A stretch of 64,000 bases of DNA from Galeruca laticollis (taxonomy: Eukaryota; Arthropoda; Insecta; Coleoptera; Chrysomelidae), in NCBI GenBank assembly GCA_963921935.1, contig OY998177.1:108182067-108246066 (forward strand), in the 5' to 3' direction. Under the pieces are notes generated by a model. It did not search any database. It saw only the letters and a list, made by a program, of their open reading frames with translations, and was not told where the DNA came from. Below, one piece after another: positions 44,790 through 56,600 of the stretch (its first letter is position 1; each line of letters begins with the position of its first letter). The translations under genes and the position numbers were made by a program.

Positions 44790-46907
44790 GTTCCAAAGAC
44801 CCTCTCATACTGATAGCTTCTCTCAGATGTCGCAACGACACTGTATATGTGGATGGCGAAGTAAATGGCAAGAAATATGCTCTGCTGGTTGACACTGGAG
44901 CAACTAGAACCATTATACAGCCAGAGATAATAAACCCCAAGAAAAAGCTTCTACCAACGAGACTGCGACTGCGGACCGCTACAGGCGAGAGTGCCAACGT
45001 TCACGGGGAAACACAAATTCAATTGGGAATTGTCGCAGAAATGTTCACGCATATGGTAATCGTAACTGACATTGAAGAAGACGTGATCCTGGGAATGGAC
45101 GTAATTAATGTACATGGTTTCCAACTAGACTTTAGGAATAGAACCATTAAAGTGGGTTCCGAGGAGGTATTCTTTCATCCACATGAAGGCAGCGCGGTAT
45201 TGGCAGCTGTACAGGAAGATACCGTTCTACCTGCGCGAAGCGAAACCATGATAGTACCACGGCTACAGGGAGTCATGGACGAAGGTACACCGGTTATGAT
45301 GGAGCCAAGGAACCACGACAAGGAGGTTGGCAAAGGAGTACTTATTGGAGAAGCATAGGTTACGTCGGCGAAGGAGATCCCTGTACGATTGAAAAACGTG
45401 AGCGATTACCCAATTACCGTCAAGAAGGAAACCAAGGTTGGATCCTGCGTACCAGTGACGTCTATAGTTCGTCAAAAAACGACCACTGACAATTCTAATG
45501 CCAGATTCAAACAAATGTTATCAATAGCTGGTCAATATTTGGATCGAGCTGAAAAAAAATGAGAGAATTTCTCTTGCAGTATCGAGACTTATTCATACCA
45601 AAAGGAGGAAAGACTGGCAGAACATCAGCCGCCCAACATAAAATCGATACTGGTAATGCTAAACCAATTAGGGAATCAGCTCGAAGACTTCCACGAGCGA
45701 AAAGAGAGGAAGCTAAAGGAATAATTCGAGAGATTGCAGAAGGGAAAGTAATAGAACCATCTACTAGTCCATGGTTGTCTCCAGTAGTACTCCTCAAAAA
45801 AAAGGATGGAACTACGAGATTCTGCGTGGATTATGGCCAGCTTAATAACGTGGCGAAGAAAGATAGCTATCCCCTGCCTCGAATTGACGATATGCTAGAT
45901 ACTTTGGCTGGCAGTAAACTGTTTTCCACCTTGGACCTGAAGTCTGGTTATTGGCTAGTAGAGATGGACCCATAAGACAAAGAGAAGACTGCTTTTACCA
46001 CCGGATCTGGAATATGGAATTCAACGTCATGCCAATCGGGCTCTATAATGCGCCCGCGACATTTGAAAGACTCATGGAAAATATATTGACAGTGTTGTCT
46101 TGGAAGACATGCCTGGTCTATTTGGACGACATCGTAGTACTCTGAAGACATTTGACGAACACCTGAAGAATTTGGAAGACGTATTCGAACGACTACAAGC
46201 TGCCCAGCTCATGCTAGACCCGGATAAATGCCAGCTGTTCCAAAACCGAGCCAACTATCTAGGTCATATAGTCAGCAATGAAGGAGTGGCGGTGAATCCA
46301 GAGAAAATTGCTTCCGACAAACATCAAATTAGGAGTTTCCTTGGACTTTGCACGTATTATAGAAGATTTATCAGGAAGTTTGGAGATATTGCCAAGCCTC
46401 TTACGTGACTTACAGAAGAAGCAAGAGCTTTCCAGTGGGACGAAGACTGTCAAACGGCTTTTGAAACCTTGAAGAGGCATTTAACCTCGGCGCTGATATT
46501 AGGATCGGCCTGAAGAAGATCTAGTACGGGAAGACTACGTGATCCAATTGAGAAGAAGACTGGACGATATTCATGAATTGGTTCGAACAAATCTTCAAGT
46601 TGCCAGCGCCAGAATGAAAAGTCGGTAAGACACGCAGACCACAGTAGGTGGTTTTAAAGAAGGGGACAAAGTATGGTTACACAACCCGACGAGGAAAAAA
46701 GGGTTTTCTCCAAAATTACAAAAATCTTGGGAAGGTCCATACTTAATCAAGAAAATGAAAAATGGTGTTATATATCGCATAAGCAAGATCCCCAACGGAA
46801 AACCAAAAGTTGTTCATCAAAATCGACTAGCGCCATTCGAAGGAGATCATGACCTAGAGAAAGGAGTAAACCATATTCGAGATGTGCCTGACCCTACCCT
46901 CGATTAA
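44790..46907 (+). pseudogene. gypsy pol: protease, RT, integrase tail
   Basis: The protease has ALLVDTGATRTI (44849-45358). After a stop the RT has PWLSPVVLLKKKDGTTRFCV, STLDLKSGYWLVEMDP and, in another frame, CLVYLDDIVVL near 46130. The connection has YYRRFIRKFGDIAKPL. At about 46505 the sequence jumps from LTSALILG to the integrase C-terminal part (YVIQLRRRLDDIHELVRTNL, KEGDKVWLHNPT, PKVVHQNRLAPFEGDHD). RNase H and the integrase core are therefore deleted. The frame ends at TAA 46905-46907, immediately before the third ORF in the same frame. Confidence 0.8.
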
Positions 46908-46910
46908 TTT

Positions 46911-47083
46911 ATGGGCGCGTATGTAGGTACCGGGAAAGCTAGATATGGAGTCACTTCCGAAAAACGACAAGATTTGTTCACTCTCCCGGAAGATTATTCA
47001 CTGTCATACAACATCACCGCCCGTATCAAGAACGCACGAGGGTTGGCAACCGTCTTTCGAAAGAAGTTCGGGCAATTAGAAAA
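46911..47083 (+). pseudogene. gypsy ORF3, macro domain N-terminal part (TARG1/OARD1-like)
   Basis: ATG at 46911 lies two codons after the pol stop and in the same frame (TAA TTT ATG). The 57 codons read like the start of the TARG1/OARD1 macro domain. QDLFTLPEDYSLSYNI corresponds to the family's GDLF..P..DSLAHCI strand and loop. KNARGLATVFRKKFG corresponds to MG.GIAV.FKKKFG, the phosphate-binding loop. It is cut at 47083 by the BEL/Pao insertion and resumes at 49806. TARG1-type macro domains bind and hydrolyse ADP-ribose linked to protein carboxylates. Several binding-loop residues differ, so activity is uncertain. Confidence 0.68.
47042..47083 (+). repeat. 42-bp direct duplication, left copy
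   Basis: Bases 47042-47083 (gttggcaaccgtctttcgaa ... gcaattagaaa) recur at 49806-49847, flanking the BEL/Pao fragment. Far longer than the ~5-bp duplication expected from an integrase. Confidence 0.85.
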
Positions 47084-47272
47084 TAAATTAGTGCGGTGAA
47101 AGTCCCACACGAACTCGCAGGATTGCACTGCCCGCTGCGAGGGAGGCATTAACTTCCAACCCAACTCCTGGGTAAAAAAAAGGTTAAGTTAGGTTAGGTT
47201 ACGCACTTCATTCCTTCTGAGCAACTTTCAAAAACTATAACCAAAAGGTCTATTCTTTCAAGAATATCTAGA

Positions 47273-49519
47273 ATGTTCGACCCGTTAGGTCTTCGAGGTC
47301 TTCTCAGTCCTGCAACAATACAGGCTAAAATCATGCTGCAGCAGCTTTGGCTGGAAAAATTGGGATGGGATCAATCCGTGTCACTACATATTCATACCGA
47401 ATGGCTGAAGTTTAGACACCAGCTACCTGATATAAATAATCTTCAAATCCGTCGCAAGGTAAAGCTGTGTAATGCCGTGTGTGTCGAGTTACATGGTTTC
47501 TGCGATGCCTCTGAGCTAGCCTATGGCGCTTGCCTTTATGTGCATACTATTGATGAGTCCGGTAAAGTTCAGATTAGCTTATTGTGTGCGAAGTCCAAGG
47601 TAGCTCCACTTAAGAATATAACAATTCCCCGTCTTGAGCTTTGTGCTGCTCTAATTCTCAGCAGACTTGTCACCAAGGTTTTGGTCTCTTCTTCTTTAAC
47701 GTTTACTGAGCAATTTTATTGGTGGTCCGACTCCACGGTAGTCCTTGGCTGGCTTAAGTTCTCTCCCCATTTAGTGAAAACTTTTGTTGCAAACAGAGTG
47801 TCGGAGATTCAGGAGTCAACGGAAACTCCTTGTTGGAATCATGTAAGATCGGCGGATAATCTTGCTGACCTCATATCCCGAGAAATTTATCCATCAAAAT
47901 TGAAGTCATCGGCCTTTTGGTGGCATAGCCCTAGTTTTTTTGAACAGAAGGTCGATACCTGGCCTTCTCAGCTTCCCAATATTAAGTCTGATGATCTTCC
48001 TGAGATTAAGCAAGCTAAACCTACAACTCTCGTGGCTAGCATCGGGTTTAAATTTCATTTTGAAAAATTCTCGCAATTTTCTCGCATGAAGCTCGCTGTA
48101 GCGTTTTGTGTTCGTTTTATAACCAACTCACTAGCCCGTGTCAAACATACAGAGAAAATGGTTGGTCCAATTTCTGTCATTGAATTGCAACGTTCCGTTC
48201 TTTGCCTCGTCAAGCTTACTCAAGCCGAATCCTTCCCAGTGGAGCTAAACAATTTGTCCAAGGGTCAATCTCTTTGCCCCCAGAGCAAGCTTTTGTCTCT
48301 CAACCCATTCATTGACCAAGACGACATTCTCCGGGCGGGGGGCAGGCTGGAAAACTCTTCCTACAGCTACTCCAAAAAACACCATATACTCCTTTCGTCA
48401 AAGCATTATTTAACGAAGTTATTATTTGAGCATGAACACATAAGACTTCTTCATGCCGGACCTCAGCAGCTGTTATACTTTATAAGAGAGTCCTACTGGC
48501 CGATCCTCAGCGAAAATCTTGCGAGAAAGACAGTACACAAATGTATATCATGCTTCAAGGTTCGACCGACATCCAAACATCCTCTTATGGGAAATCTTCC
48601 GGCTCCGCGAGTCACGCCTTCTTTTCCGTGCATAAATACCGGGGTCGATTACGCTGGTCCCTTTATCTTAAAGGACAGACGAAGCCGTGGGTTTAAAACT
48701 TATAAGGCGTACGTAAGCCTTTTCATATGCCTTAGTACGAAAGCTGTGCACCTCGAGCTGATAACTGATTTGACAAGCGACGCATTTACTTCTAGAAGAG
48801 GCAAACCAGAACACTTATATTCTGATAACGGTACAAATTTTGTTGGGTCAAATAACCATTTAAAGGAGTTAGGTAATTTTTGAAAACATCACAATGATGA
48901 AACCTGTACCTCTAGTTCTTTCTAAGAGATTCAATGGCACTTCATACCAGCTCACTCACCTCATTTTGGGGGTCTTTGGGAGGCGGGAGTCAAATCTATG
49001 AAAGAACATTTTCTCCGAGGCATTGCCACATATGAGGATTTCCAAACAATTTTAGTCCAGGTGGAAGCAATTCTAAATTCTAGACCTTTGAGTCCTTTAA
49101 GTCCTGACCCTTCAGACCTTAATCCCCTCACACCCTCGCACTTCCTCATCGGTCGCACACTTTCTTCAATTCCTGACTCCAACCAACTGAAAGTAAAAAT
49201 TAACCGCCTGAATCATTTTGAAAGGCTCCAACAATCACGCCAGCAGCTCTGGAAACGATGGTCTGTCGGGTATATTTCAGAGCTTCCAAGTTGTCAGATG
49301 TGGAAACAGAATGCATCTATTTTACAGGTGGATCAATTAGTCTTAATTAAGGAGCCAAATCTTAACCCTCTACAATGGCGCCTTGGAAAAGTCATCACAC
49401 TCCATGAAGGTGAAGATGGAATTCCCAGGGTCGCTACTTTAAGAACTGCCAAGGGTGAAATGCAAAGGGCAATTACAAATTTGTGTCCACTACCCCTAAC
49501 CTGTGATACAGAACAATAG
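47273..49519 (+). pseudogene. BEL/Pao pol: A17-type region, RNase H, integrase
   Basis: The frame 47273-48883 has SRMFDPLGLRGLLSPATIQA and the RNase H-like block HGFCDASELAYGACLYVHTI, TIPRLELCAAL and WWSDSTVVLGWL. The integrase zinc region is LHAGPQQLLYFIRESYWPIL and CISCFKVRP, and the core is GVDYAGPFILKDRR and HLYSDNGTNFVGSN. A short in-frame loss precedes SRRGKPEHL. After a frameshift at ~48883, HFGGLWEAGVKSMKEHFLRG supplies the catalytic glutamate region. The C-terminal DUF5641-type part (LPSCQMWKQNASILQVDQLV, WRLGKVITLH) runs to 49519. It is enclosed in the gypsy ORF3. Confidence 0.85.
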
Positions 49520-49560
49520 ATTATTCAAGTTTGAAAGCTCGCTCTTTCAAGGCGGGGGCA

Positions 49561-49805
49561 TGTTTCGTTTCACCCTTCATGCTACGCCCATATCGGGACT
49601 ATGTTTTCGGTTACACCAGCAGTGGAGCGAATAGACACGAGAGAGAGAGCATGTTTCGCGCGCAATAGACGAATACATGTCAAGCATGGTAGAAGTGTTT
49701 CTGTTTTTACGTTTGCATTTTTAATGTTATGAATGTATAATTTTAAAAGTTCTGATAAAAAGGTTATGGTTTAGAACCAGTGCAACTTCCTTCAACTATA
49801 CTACT
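49561..49805 (+). repeat. BEL/Pao 3' LTR (probable)
   Basis: TGTTTCGTTTCACCC follows a purine-rich gcgggggca and runs to ctatactact. The purine tract before TG and the position right after pol fit a 3' LTR. With no second copy the end is set by the junction with duplicated gypsy sequence. Confidence 0.55.
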
Positions 49806-50265
49806 GTTGGCAACCGTCTTTCGAAAGAAGTTCGGGCAATTAGAAAAACTTGAAGACCAGATTCCAGCCTCTGGCAAGACACTGAAACTGAAACATAATT
49901 CGTCTTCTACGTGGTAACTAAAAATGAATTTCAAGATCGATCTACCTACCGCGATGTATGGGAAGCACTACTAAACCTACGAGATCATGTGTTGGAATCC
50001 AGCGCAAAGAAACTGGCTAATGCCTAAGATAACGAGTGACCAGTTGGATTGGCGAATCATCAGGAACATGGTAGACATTATCTTTCAAGATACCGGTGTC
50101 CATATATTAATTTGCAGCTACAACCCCCGTTATTAGTATCTGATGAAGACGGTGCCCTGCTATTTCCATAAGATCGGAAAGTGTAGAAATGGGGCCAGTT
50201 GCCGATTCAAACATCCAGTCTCGGCTACACAAAAGTTCCGGTAGGAACTTCCATTTAAGGAGGGG
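49806..50265 (+). pseudogene. gypsy ORF3 continued: macro domain C-part and CCCH zinc finger
   Basis: Resumes with the 42-bp duplicate, then macro-domain sequence. FYVVTKNEFQDRSTY aligns with the family's YYLITKK....PTY strand, which carries the catalytic lysine. MPKITSDQLDW aligns with the MPRIG..LDRLQW loop: two residues shorter, with an aspartate kept. VDIIFQDTGVHILICS is the last helix and strand. A CCCH finger follows at 50158-50214 (CYFHKIGKC, RNGASC, RFKH; spacing 7-5-3), of the RNA-binding type. Seven bases are lost near 49908 and a stop lies at 50133, so this copy is broken. Confidence 0.68.
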
Positions 50266-50269
50266 GTAA

Positions 50270-50751
50270 TGTTACGAAACAGCACACTGGTATAGTCCCT
50301 AAATCCGACTCTGTCTAAGCCAGGTATGAAAGTTAAAATTATGGCGGACGCGCAGGGTTTCCTAGAATTGTTTACGAATAGTGACTATCGTATCTATATT
50401 GTTTTTGTGACCAGTCTTATCTAGAAAAGGCCAGGAAGCCAATTGTTTTTGTCTAGAATTCTCTGGTAAAAAAGGATTAATATATATAAAGGACCGATCA
50501 GCGGATAAATTTAGTTGATAATTTGACATCGTGAGATAAACAAGTAAATAAGTGAATATAAATTAGTGAACTGTTTATATAAATTAGTTTAAGTGAATAT
50601 AATGTGTATATAATCAGTGATTAGTTAAGTATATATAAATTAAGTGTTAGTGAGTAGTGTAGTGAATAACTAAATTAAGTAAGTGAACCTACAGTGTGTT
50701 CAAAATTTATCCCACCCGTTTACTGTTTAAATAAATAAGAAAAATATTACA
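50270..50751 (+). repeat. gypsy 3' LTR
   Basis: Starts TGTTACGAAACAGCACACTG after the polypurine tract aaggaggggg and ends aaatattaca. It lacks the long TA tracts of the 5' LTR. Confidence 0.9.
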
Positions 50752-52440
50752 GTATGTTACGAAGTAATGTTTGTCACACATCGTATATTCTTGATTGCAT
50801 AAAAAGTTATTTGGTAGAGATGGTTGGTTCTTTTCCATACAAAATTTGTTTCTGTACCGTTTCCAACGTTTTCAAGTAATTAGTAGCAACCGCTCCCCAC
50901 CTCATTATGGCATATTGAATACGAGATTCCAATAGAAGTTATAAATCCTCAAATGGTGAGTGTAAAGTAATTTACTTAGATATTTGTATTCATACAGCAT
51001 ACTTCTCAAGGTTTTTGTCACATTGTTAGTGTGCACGCCCCACCTCATATGACTATCTACTGTTACACCTAAATATTTAATGGCATTTGTTCTGGAAAGA
51101 TCAGTAATCGACTCGCCGTTTCGCATATCGAAGGTGTTGAAATATAGTAAATGATTTCTGTAAGCAGTAAAAGTTAATAAATTTAGTTTTTTTTATAGTT
51201 TCAGTTGATGATTAAACCAGTTGATTATCTTTATATTTCTTCGCAGTATCATCTGCGGAGCTGATTATAGATCTTAGTATTCGAGGTGAGTGAACTATTG
51301 AGGTACATCGAGACTAGAAATGGCCCTAAATTAGTGCCTCGTGGCACACCAAACTGAATGAATTCTCCCGAACTCAGCTTATTTTCAATTCGTTGAAATT
51401 GTTTCATCTTTCAAGGAGATTATAAGTCGTTCCTCAAACTCCGTTATCTTCCACTACTACTAACGAGGATTTATTTTCGATACAGCCTTAACCTCATATA
51501 TTTTCATACACAGAGAAACTAGCGAATAAAAATTTTGAGGAACTAATGAAATAGTGAATTGTGAATAGTTTGAATGACAGGCGCTACTAAAACTTCTTGT
51601 TATTAAAAAGTAAAATAAGTAACATACAATTATTTTATTACTTATTGACAATAACGATAGATTTGTTACAAAAATTGCATTGATCCCTTATACTATCCTA
51701 AACCTTAAAGAGAAAATTGTGTTTTCAAATTCAGTACCTAATGACCTTTTAATCGTTTCTAACTTTTTTATAAAGAATGTGAGTGAAATTCGTTAATCTA
51801 AATCGACTCGACAGAGAGAATTTAGACTGCAGATTATTATTGAATTTTTCCCACTTACTGGAGTAATTTATTTTCGTCGTTATTAGTTAACAAACTTTGA
51901 CAAATAAAAACGACGAGTATTTTGTTTTTCTGTTAACCAGCTAACCGTTCGAAAAGTTTCGAGAACACATATCAGGATTACGCATCCGTATAACGGGTTC
52001 ACCCGACCCAGAAAGGCGTACGGAGTACCATTCCACCAGTGGTTTACTCATTTATTGGAAGACTTCTTTATTTTTGTTCCCATTAATGCCCACCGGCATA
52101 TAAATGTACGAACGTGTTTTAAACTTTTTTCCGAAAATTGTATAGACTTGTTACTGCTAAATATATACAGAAATATTCTTTGCTATGTTGTTTATACGGC
52201 ATAATTTTTCCTCAAATTTAGAGTTAGAAGTTTTTGATTAAAAGTCAAAAAACAACCCATTGCACAATGCCAAACATATTTGCAATCTAGTGAATGTTGT
52301 TTGTTTTTGTTCGCCTACATTATTTCAGTGAAAAAGTTTTTGCATTGTTCTTACACTCTACACATTGTGCAATAATGCTGCAGTAAATCAAGTTTACTTT
52401 TCATTCCGAAAAATATTCTTTGATAAAAATTGGTGGTACA
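50752..52440. other. LINE trace at left, otherwise no gene recognised
   Basis: The minus-strand frame 50905-51126 (TNAIKYLGVTVDSHMRWGVH, LLYEYKYLSKLLYTHHLRIY) looks like the late RT-to-C-terminal region of a jockey-type LINE, and 51290-51420 may hold more of it. The rest has no supported frame. The part 51960-52110 is less AT-rich and unassigned. Confidence 0.4.
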
Positions 52441-52798
52441 GTGGGTGGTACATTCGATATCGCTCTAGGTAAGCAATTCTGTGAATTTGACCTTGGTTTA
52501 CAGTTAGATTCCGTTCAGTTTCGCAGCTTTGCAGGGTAGAAATAATTTTTTTTGTGATTTATCATTAGTTTGTATGCGTAACTAGTGACAAAGTATTTTA
52601 TTCATTGAGCAGTCCTATTTTTTATCAGTTGTTAATTGTATGATTATATTTCGAGAATTTTGAGAGTCTTACACAAAATATGGACAGTTGACGACGAGGT
52701 GTTTTTCTCTTTGAATTCACGTGTGCATAATCGGAAAGTATAGTTTATCAGTTAGTACTGAAATATTTGTTTTTAAGTAAGTGCTAGTGGTAAAAAAA

Positions 52799-53690
52799 AT
52801 GCCGGCTGATGAAGATAATCAACAATGTTTTGGGTTATTAGGAACCTTAAATACTTTTGATCCTGATAGATCGGATTTTTCGGTATTTAAAGAAAGACTG
52901 ATCCAGTTTTTTATTGCAAATAAAATAAATGACGTTAACCGTAAAAAAGCCATACTTTTAAATACTTTATCGTAGATTTGTTATAAATTGGTGCGGAATT
53001 TATGTGTACCAGATTTCCGAATGCAAAAACTTTCGATGAATTAATTAAATCATTGGACGAACATTTACATCCAGTAAAGTCGTACTTTGCAGAAAGATTA
53101 CAATTGTACTCTGCACGGAGGAAACCTAGTAAAAGTGTTGACAATTGGGAAGCACGTGCAAAAAGTTTAGCTTCAAAGTGTAATTTTGGCACTGAATTAT
53201 GTGTCATAATGCGTGATATTTTTGTTATCGGCATTAGTGAAGAAAGGATAATGGATCGGCTTTTTGAAGAAGGTGCTTCCAGCGCAAATGTTACGCTGAA
53301 ATCAGTAGTTAGATTAGCCATTTCCAAGGAATCTTCTTTGAAGGAACACGCGTTGGGAGAAAGCTTGGGTGCGGTGGTGAAACGAGAACCGACCGACTCG
53401 ATGAATTTCCATCGTCAAAGGAAGAATAAGGGCCAGATCACACGCAATTCTTCTAGCCAGCCGTTTCAGCGATATCAAAAAGACCAAGGCAGCAGCGGTT
53501 TAGCTGGTAAGAATGGTGTCAGAAATCCTACGGTAAGCAATCGTAAATATTCTATAAAATGTACTGTTTGCGGTCGTAGTAATCACATGGTAAATTATTG
53601 ATTGTGCATATAAAAATTGTAATTGCCATAAATGTGGTGTGGGAGGCCATTTAGCTACTCAGTGCAAAAAAATTTCACATAAATATTTGG
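52799..53690 (+). pseudogene. gypsy 2 gag with two zinc knuckles
   Basis: ATG at 52799 (MPADEDNQQCFGLLG, TFDPDRSDFSVFKERLIQFF). After TAG at 52975 and a frame change it resumes at 53002 (PNAKTFDELIKSLDEHLHPV, YFAERLQLYSARRKPSKSVD). The end carries CTVCGRSNHMVNYxC and CHKCGVGGHLATQC, two CX2CX4HX4C-type knuckles separated by a frame change at ~53600. This layout is usual for gag of the mag-like group. Confidence 0.72.
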
Positions 53691-56600
53691 AAGTAGATAA
53701 TGAAGTCGATACTGACCAATCAATTTTTAATTTATCGGATTTAAATAAACCGGTTGCGAAGAATTTTGATGAATTTGATAATTATTTGTTAAATTTTGAG
53801 AATTTGAGCGACAATGTTGATAAGAATGGAAATATTAAACCTGTTTTTGTAAATATGCTTGTTGAAAATATACCAATGAGTTTTGAGGCGAATTCTAGTT
53901 TTGCTCATGCCGCAATATCTGAAAAATTATACCAAAAACATTTTTCAAATAAAAAATTAGGAAAGAATTATTTATCATTGAAGGATTATGTGGGTGTTAC
54001 TTTCAAACCCTTGGGATTTGTTAATTTCAATTTGGTTTTTGAAAATAAAAATTATGTATTAAAAACTTTTGTAATTGAAGACGGGGGTCCACCACTAATT
54101 GGTAGAAATGGTTTAAATGGTTAAATTGGGTATCTGCAAAATTCAGAAAACCGAAAGTTTGAATGATTTATCTGATACAAATTTATTAGAAAGCTGTAAA
54201 AATATAAATGCTTCTATCCAGGTTACTTCTTTGATTAAAAAAATATGGTGCTATATTTGATAACAGATTGGGAACATTTAACAAATTTAAAATTTCATTA
54301 AAGCTAAAGGAAGGCGCTGTGGAGAAATTTTGCAAGCCTAGACCAGTACCGTTCGCTTTGAAACCCAAAGTGGAACAGGAAATCGGAAGGTTAGTAAAAA
54401 TGAATGTTTCAGTACCAACAGAGTTTTCAAAATGGGCTACTCCTATCGTTCCAGTTTTAAAAAACAATGGAGGTATAAGAATATGCGGAGATTCTAAAGT
54501 TACGTTAACCCAAATTTATTAATTCAACATTTTCCTTTGCCGAGAATAGAGAATCTTTTTTCGCAATTGCAAGGTGGTGATAAGTTTTCAAAAATCGACC
54601 TCTCAGAAGCTTATCATCAGGTGGAGTTGACAGAAACTTCTAGAGAACTTGTTACTATAACTACACATAAGGGATTTTACTCTTATAAACGTTTACCTTA
54701 CGGGATAACGAGTACCCCAGCTATATTTCAAAATATAAAGGAACAAATGTTTGTTTTTCCGGGTGTTGTCTGTTTCCTTGATGATATTTTAGTGACAGGT
54801 AAAGATGACTGTGAGCATCTGGAGCGTTTAGAAAAAGTGTTTAAACGTCTTCATGAATGTGGAAGTAAAAAAAGACAAATGTACATTATTTTCAAAATTC
54901 GGTGATATATTTAGGTCATGTAATTGAAAAATTTGGATTACATACGCTAGACGAGCGAGTTACTTCTATTAAAAAAGCGAAGGTTCCGAAAACAGTTACG
55001 GAACCCAAATCCTTCTTAGGAATGGTAAATTTTCATTGTAAATTTATTAAGAATGCATCACAAATTTTAAAATTTCTTCATTGTTTGTTAAAAAAGGACT
55101 CAGCTTAGAATTGGACGCCTGAGTGTACGAAAAGTTTCGAAGAAGCTAAGGCTATGTTGACATCTTCTTCGGTGTTAGCACATTTTAATCCCCAAGAAAA
55201 AATAAAACTAACGGTTGATGCTTCTCAGTTTGCTCTGAAAGCCACTCTCTCTCATGTCTACAAGGATAAAACGGAAAGACCAATTGCTTTTGCGTCAATT
55301 TCGTTAAAATCCAGCGAAAAAAAATATTCTCAAATTGAAAAAGAGGCTTTAGCCATTATTTTTGGCGTAAAGAATTTTTTTCAATATCTCTATGGTCAAA
55401 TATTTATTTTATGCAGTGACCTTAAACCTTTATTAACCATTTTTGACAATAAAAAAGGTTTACCAATTTTTGCAGCAATCGGATACAAAGATGGGCTCAT
55501 ATTTTATCAGCTTTTTCGTATGACATAGTTTACGTCAAAAGTAAAGATAATGTTGCAGATTGTTTGTTCAGACTTCCCGTTAATCCCAAAAAAGAAGAAT
55601 GTACTTCATTTTTAAGCTCAGAATTTTATTATTCATATTTAAATTATATTGAAGATTCCGATTTTCCTTTGAATGTTCACTCTATAAAAAAGAGACGGCG
55701 AAGGATCCTATTTTTAGTAAAATTATATATTTTGTTAATAGGGGATGGCCTTATACTTATCCGTCAAGTGAAATTCAACCATATTTTATAAAAAAATGAA
55801 ATTTTTATGGAACAAGACTGTTTAATGTGGGGTTACAGGTTGATTATTCTAAAGAAATTTCATACTTCAATTTTAAAAGAATTGCATAGTACTCATATGG
55901 ATATCGTGAAAATGAAGGCACTTGCACGATCATATGTTTGGTGGCCTTCAATTGATAAACATATTGAAGAACAATCTCAAAATTGCAATGCTTGTTCACA
56001 CCACTCGAGAAAACCACCCAAATCATTATTGTCAACCTGGAAATGGCCTGAGCAACTATGGACTAGCTTACATGCCGATTTTTTTGGTCCAGTTTTTAAT
56101 AAAAACTTCTTAGTAATTGAGGACGCAACCTCAAAATGATAGAATGTTTTCAAATGCACGATATAACGCCTACGAGTACTATCAAAATTTTTCGTGATTT
56201 ATTTAGTAGATTTGGTTTACCTTTCCAAATTTGTACCGATAATGTGACCACTTCCAATTCGGATGAATTCCAAACATTTTTAAAATTGAGCGGAATACGA
56301 CATCTAACAGGTGCACCTTACCACCCTTCTACAAATGGATTAGGTGAAAGTGCAGTTAAGATTCTAAAAAAAGCTATTTATAAAGCCAGAAGTGAACATA
56401 AAAATATAAATTTTAATTTAATTATCAATCGTTTTCTATTTCATTATAGAAACACTCCTCATACAACTACAGGGGAAGCTCCTTCTGAAATTTTGTTGGG
56501 CAGAACAATGCGCACCAGATTTGATTTGTTATTGCCATCGACAAAATCGGTTGTCAAAAATAAACAATTCATACAAAAACAATATTTTAAAAGGAAAAGA

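Larger units (their letters stand above)
47084..49805 (+). mobile_element. BEL/Pao retrotransposon, 5'-truncated, with filler DNA
   Basis: Begins with ~115 bp of unrelated filler (tgcggtgaaagtcccacacg, gctgcgagggaggcattaac) ending in a telomere-like tract ttaagttaggttaggtta at 47183-47200. BEL pol starts abruptly after it. The 3' end has a probable LTR starting TGTTTCGTTTCACCC at 49561 and running to about 49805. No 5' LTR, gag or RT is present. Confidence 0.75.
43040..50751 (+). mobile_element. Ty3/gypsy element with extra macro/CCCH ORF, nested BEL/Pao
   Basis: The 5' LTR (43040-43593) is followed directly by a tRNA-Leu primer site. Then come gag with an N-terminal SAP motif, protease, RT, an internal deletion, the integrase tail and a third reading frame. 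A polypurine tract (aaggaggggg) at 50257 precedes the 3' LTR (50270-50751). A BEL/Pao fragment is inserted at 47084-49805. A GTAT at 43035-43038 and at 50752-50755 may be the target duplication. Stops, frameshifts and the RT-to-integrase deletion make the copy defective. Confidence 0.82.

Noticed and set aside
47183..47200. Telomere
   Set aside because: Only two to three TTAGG-like units; treated as filler DNA at an insertion junction, not a chromosome end.
50752..50790. Fourth gypsy LTR start at gtatgttacgaagtaatg
   Set aside because: Only TGTTACGAA matches; the following bases diverge at once.
55844..56159. Minus-strand frames of 60-63 codons
   Set aside because: Shadows of the gypsy 2 integrase region.
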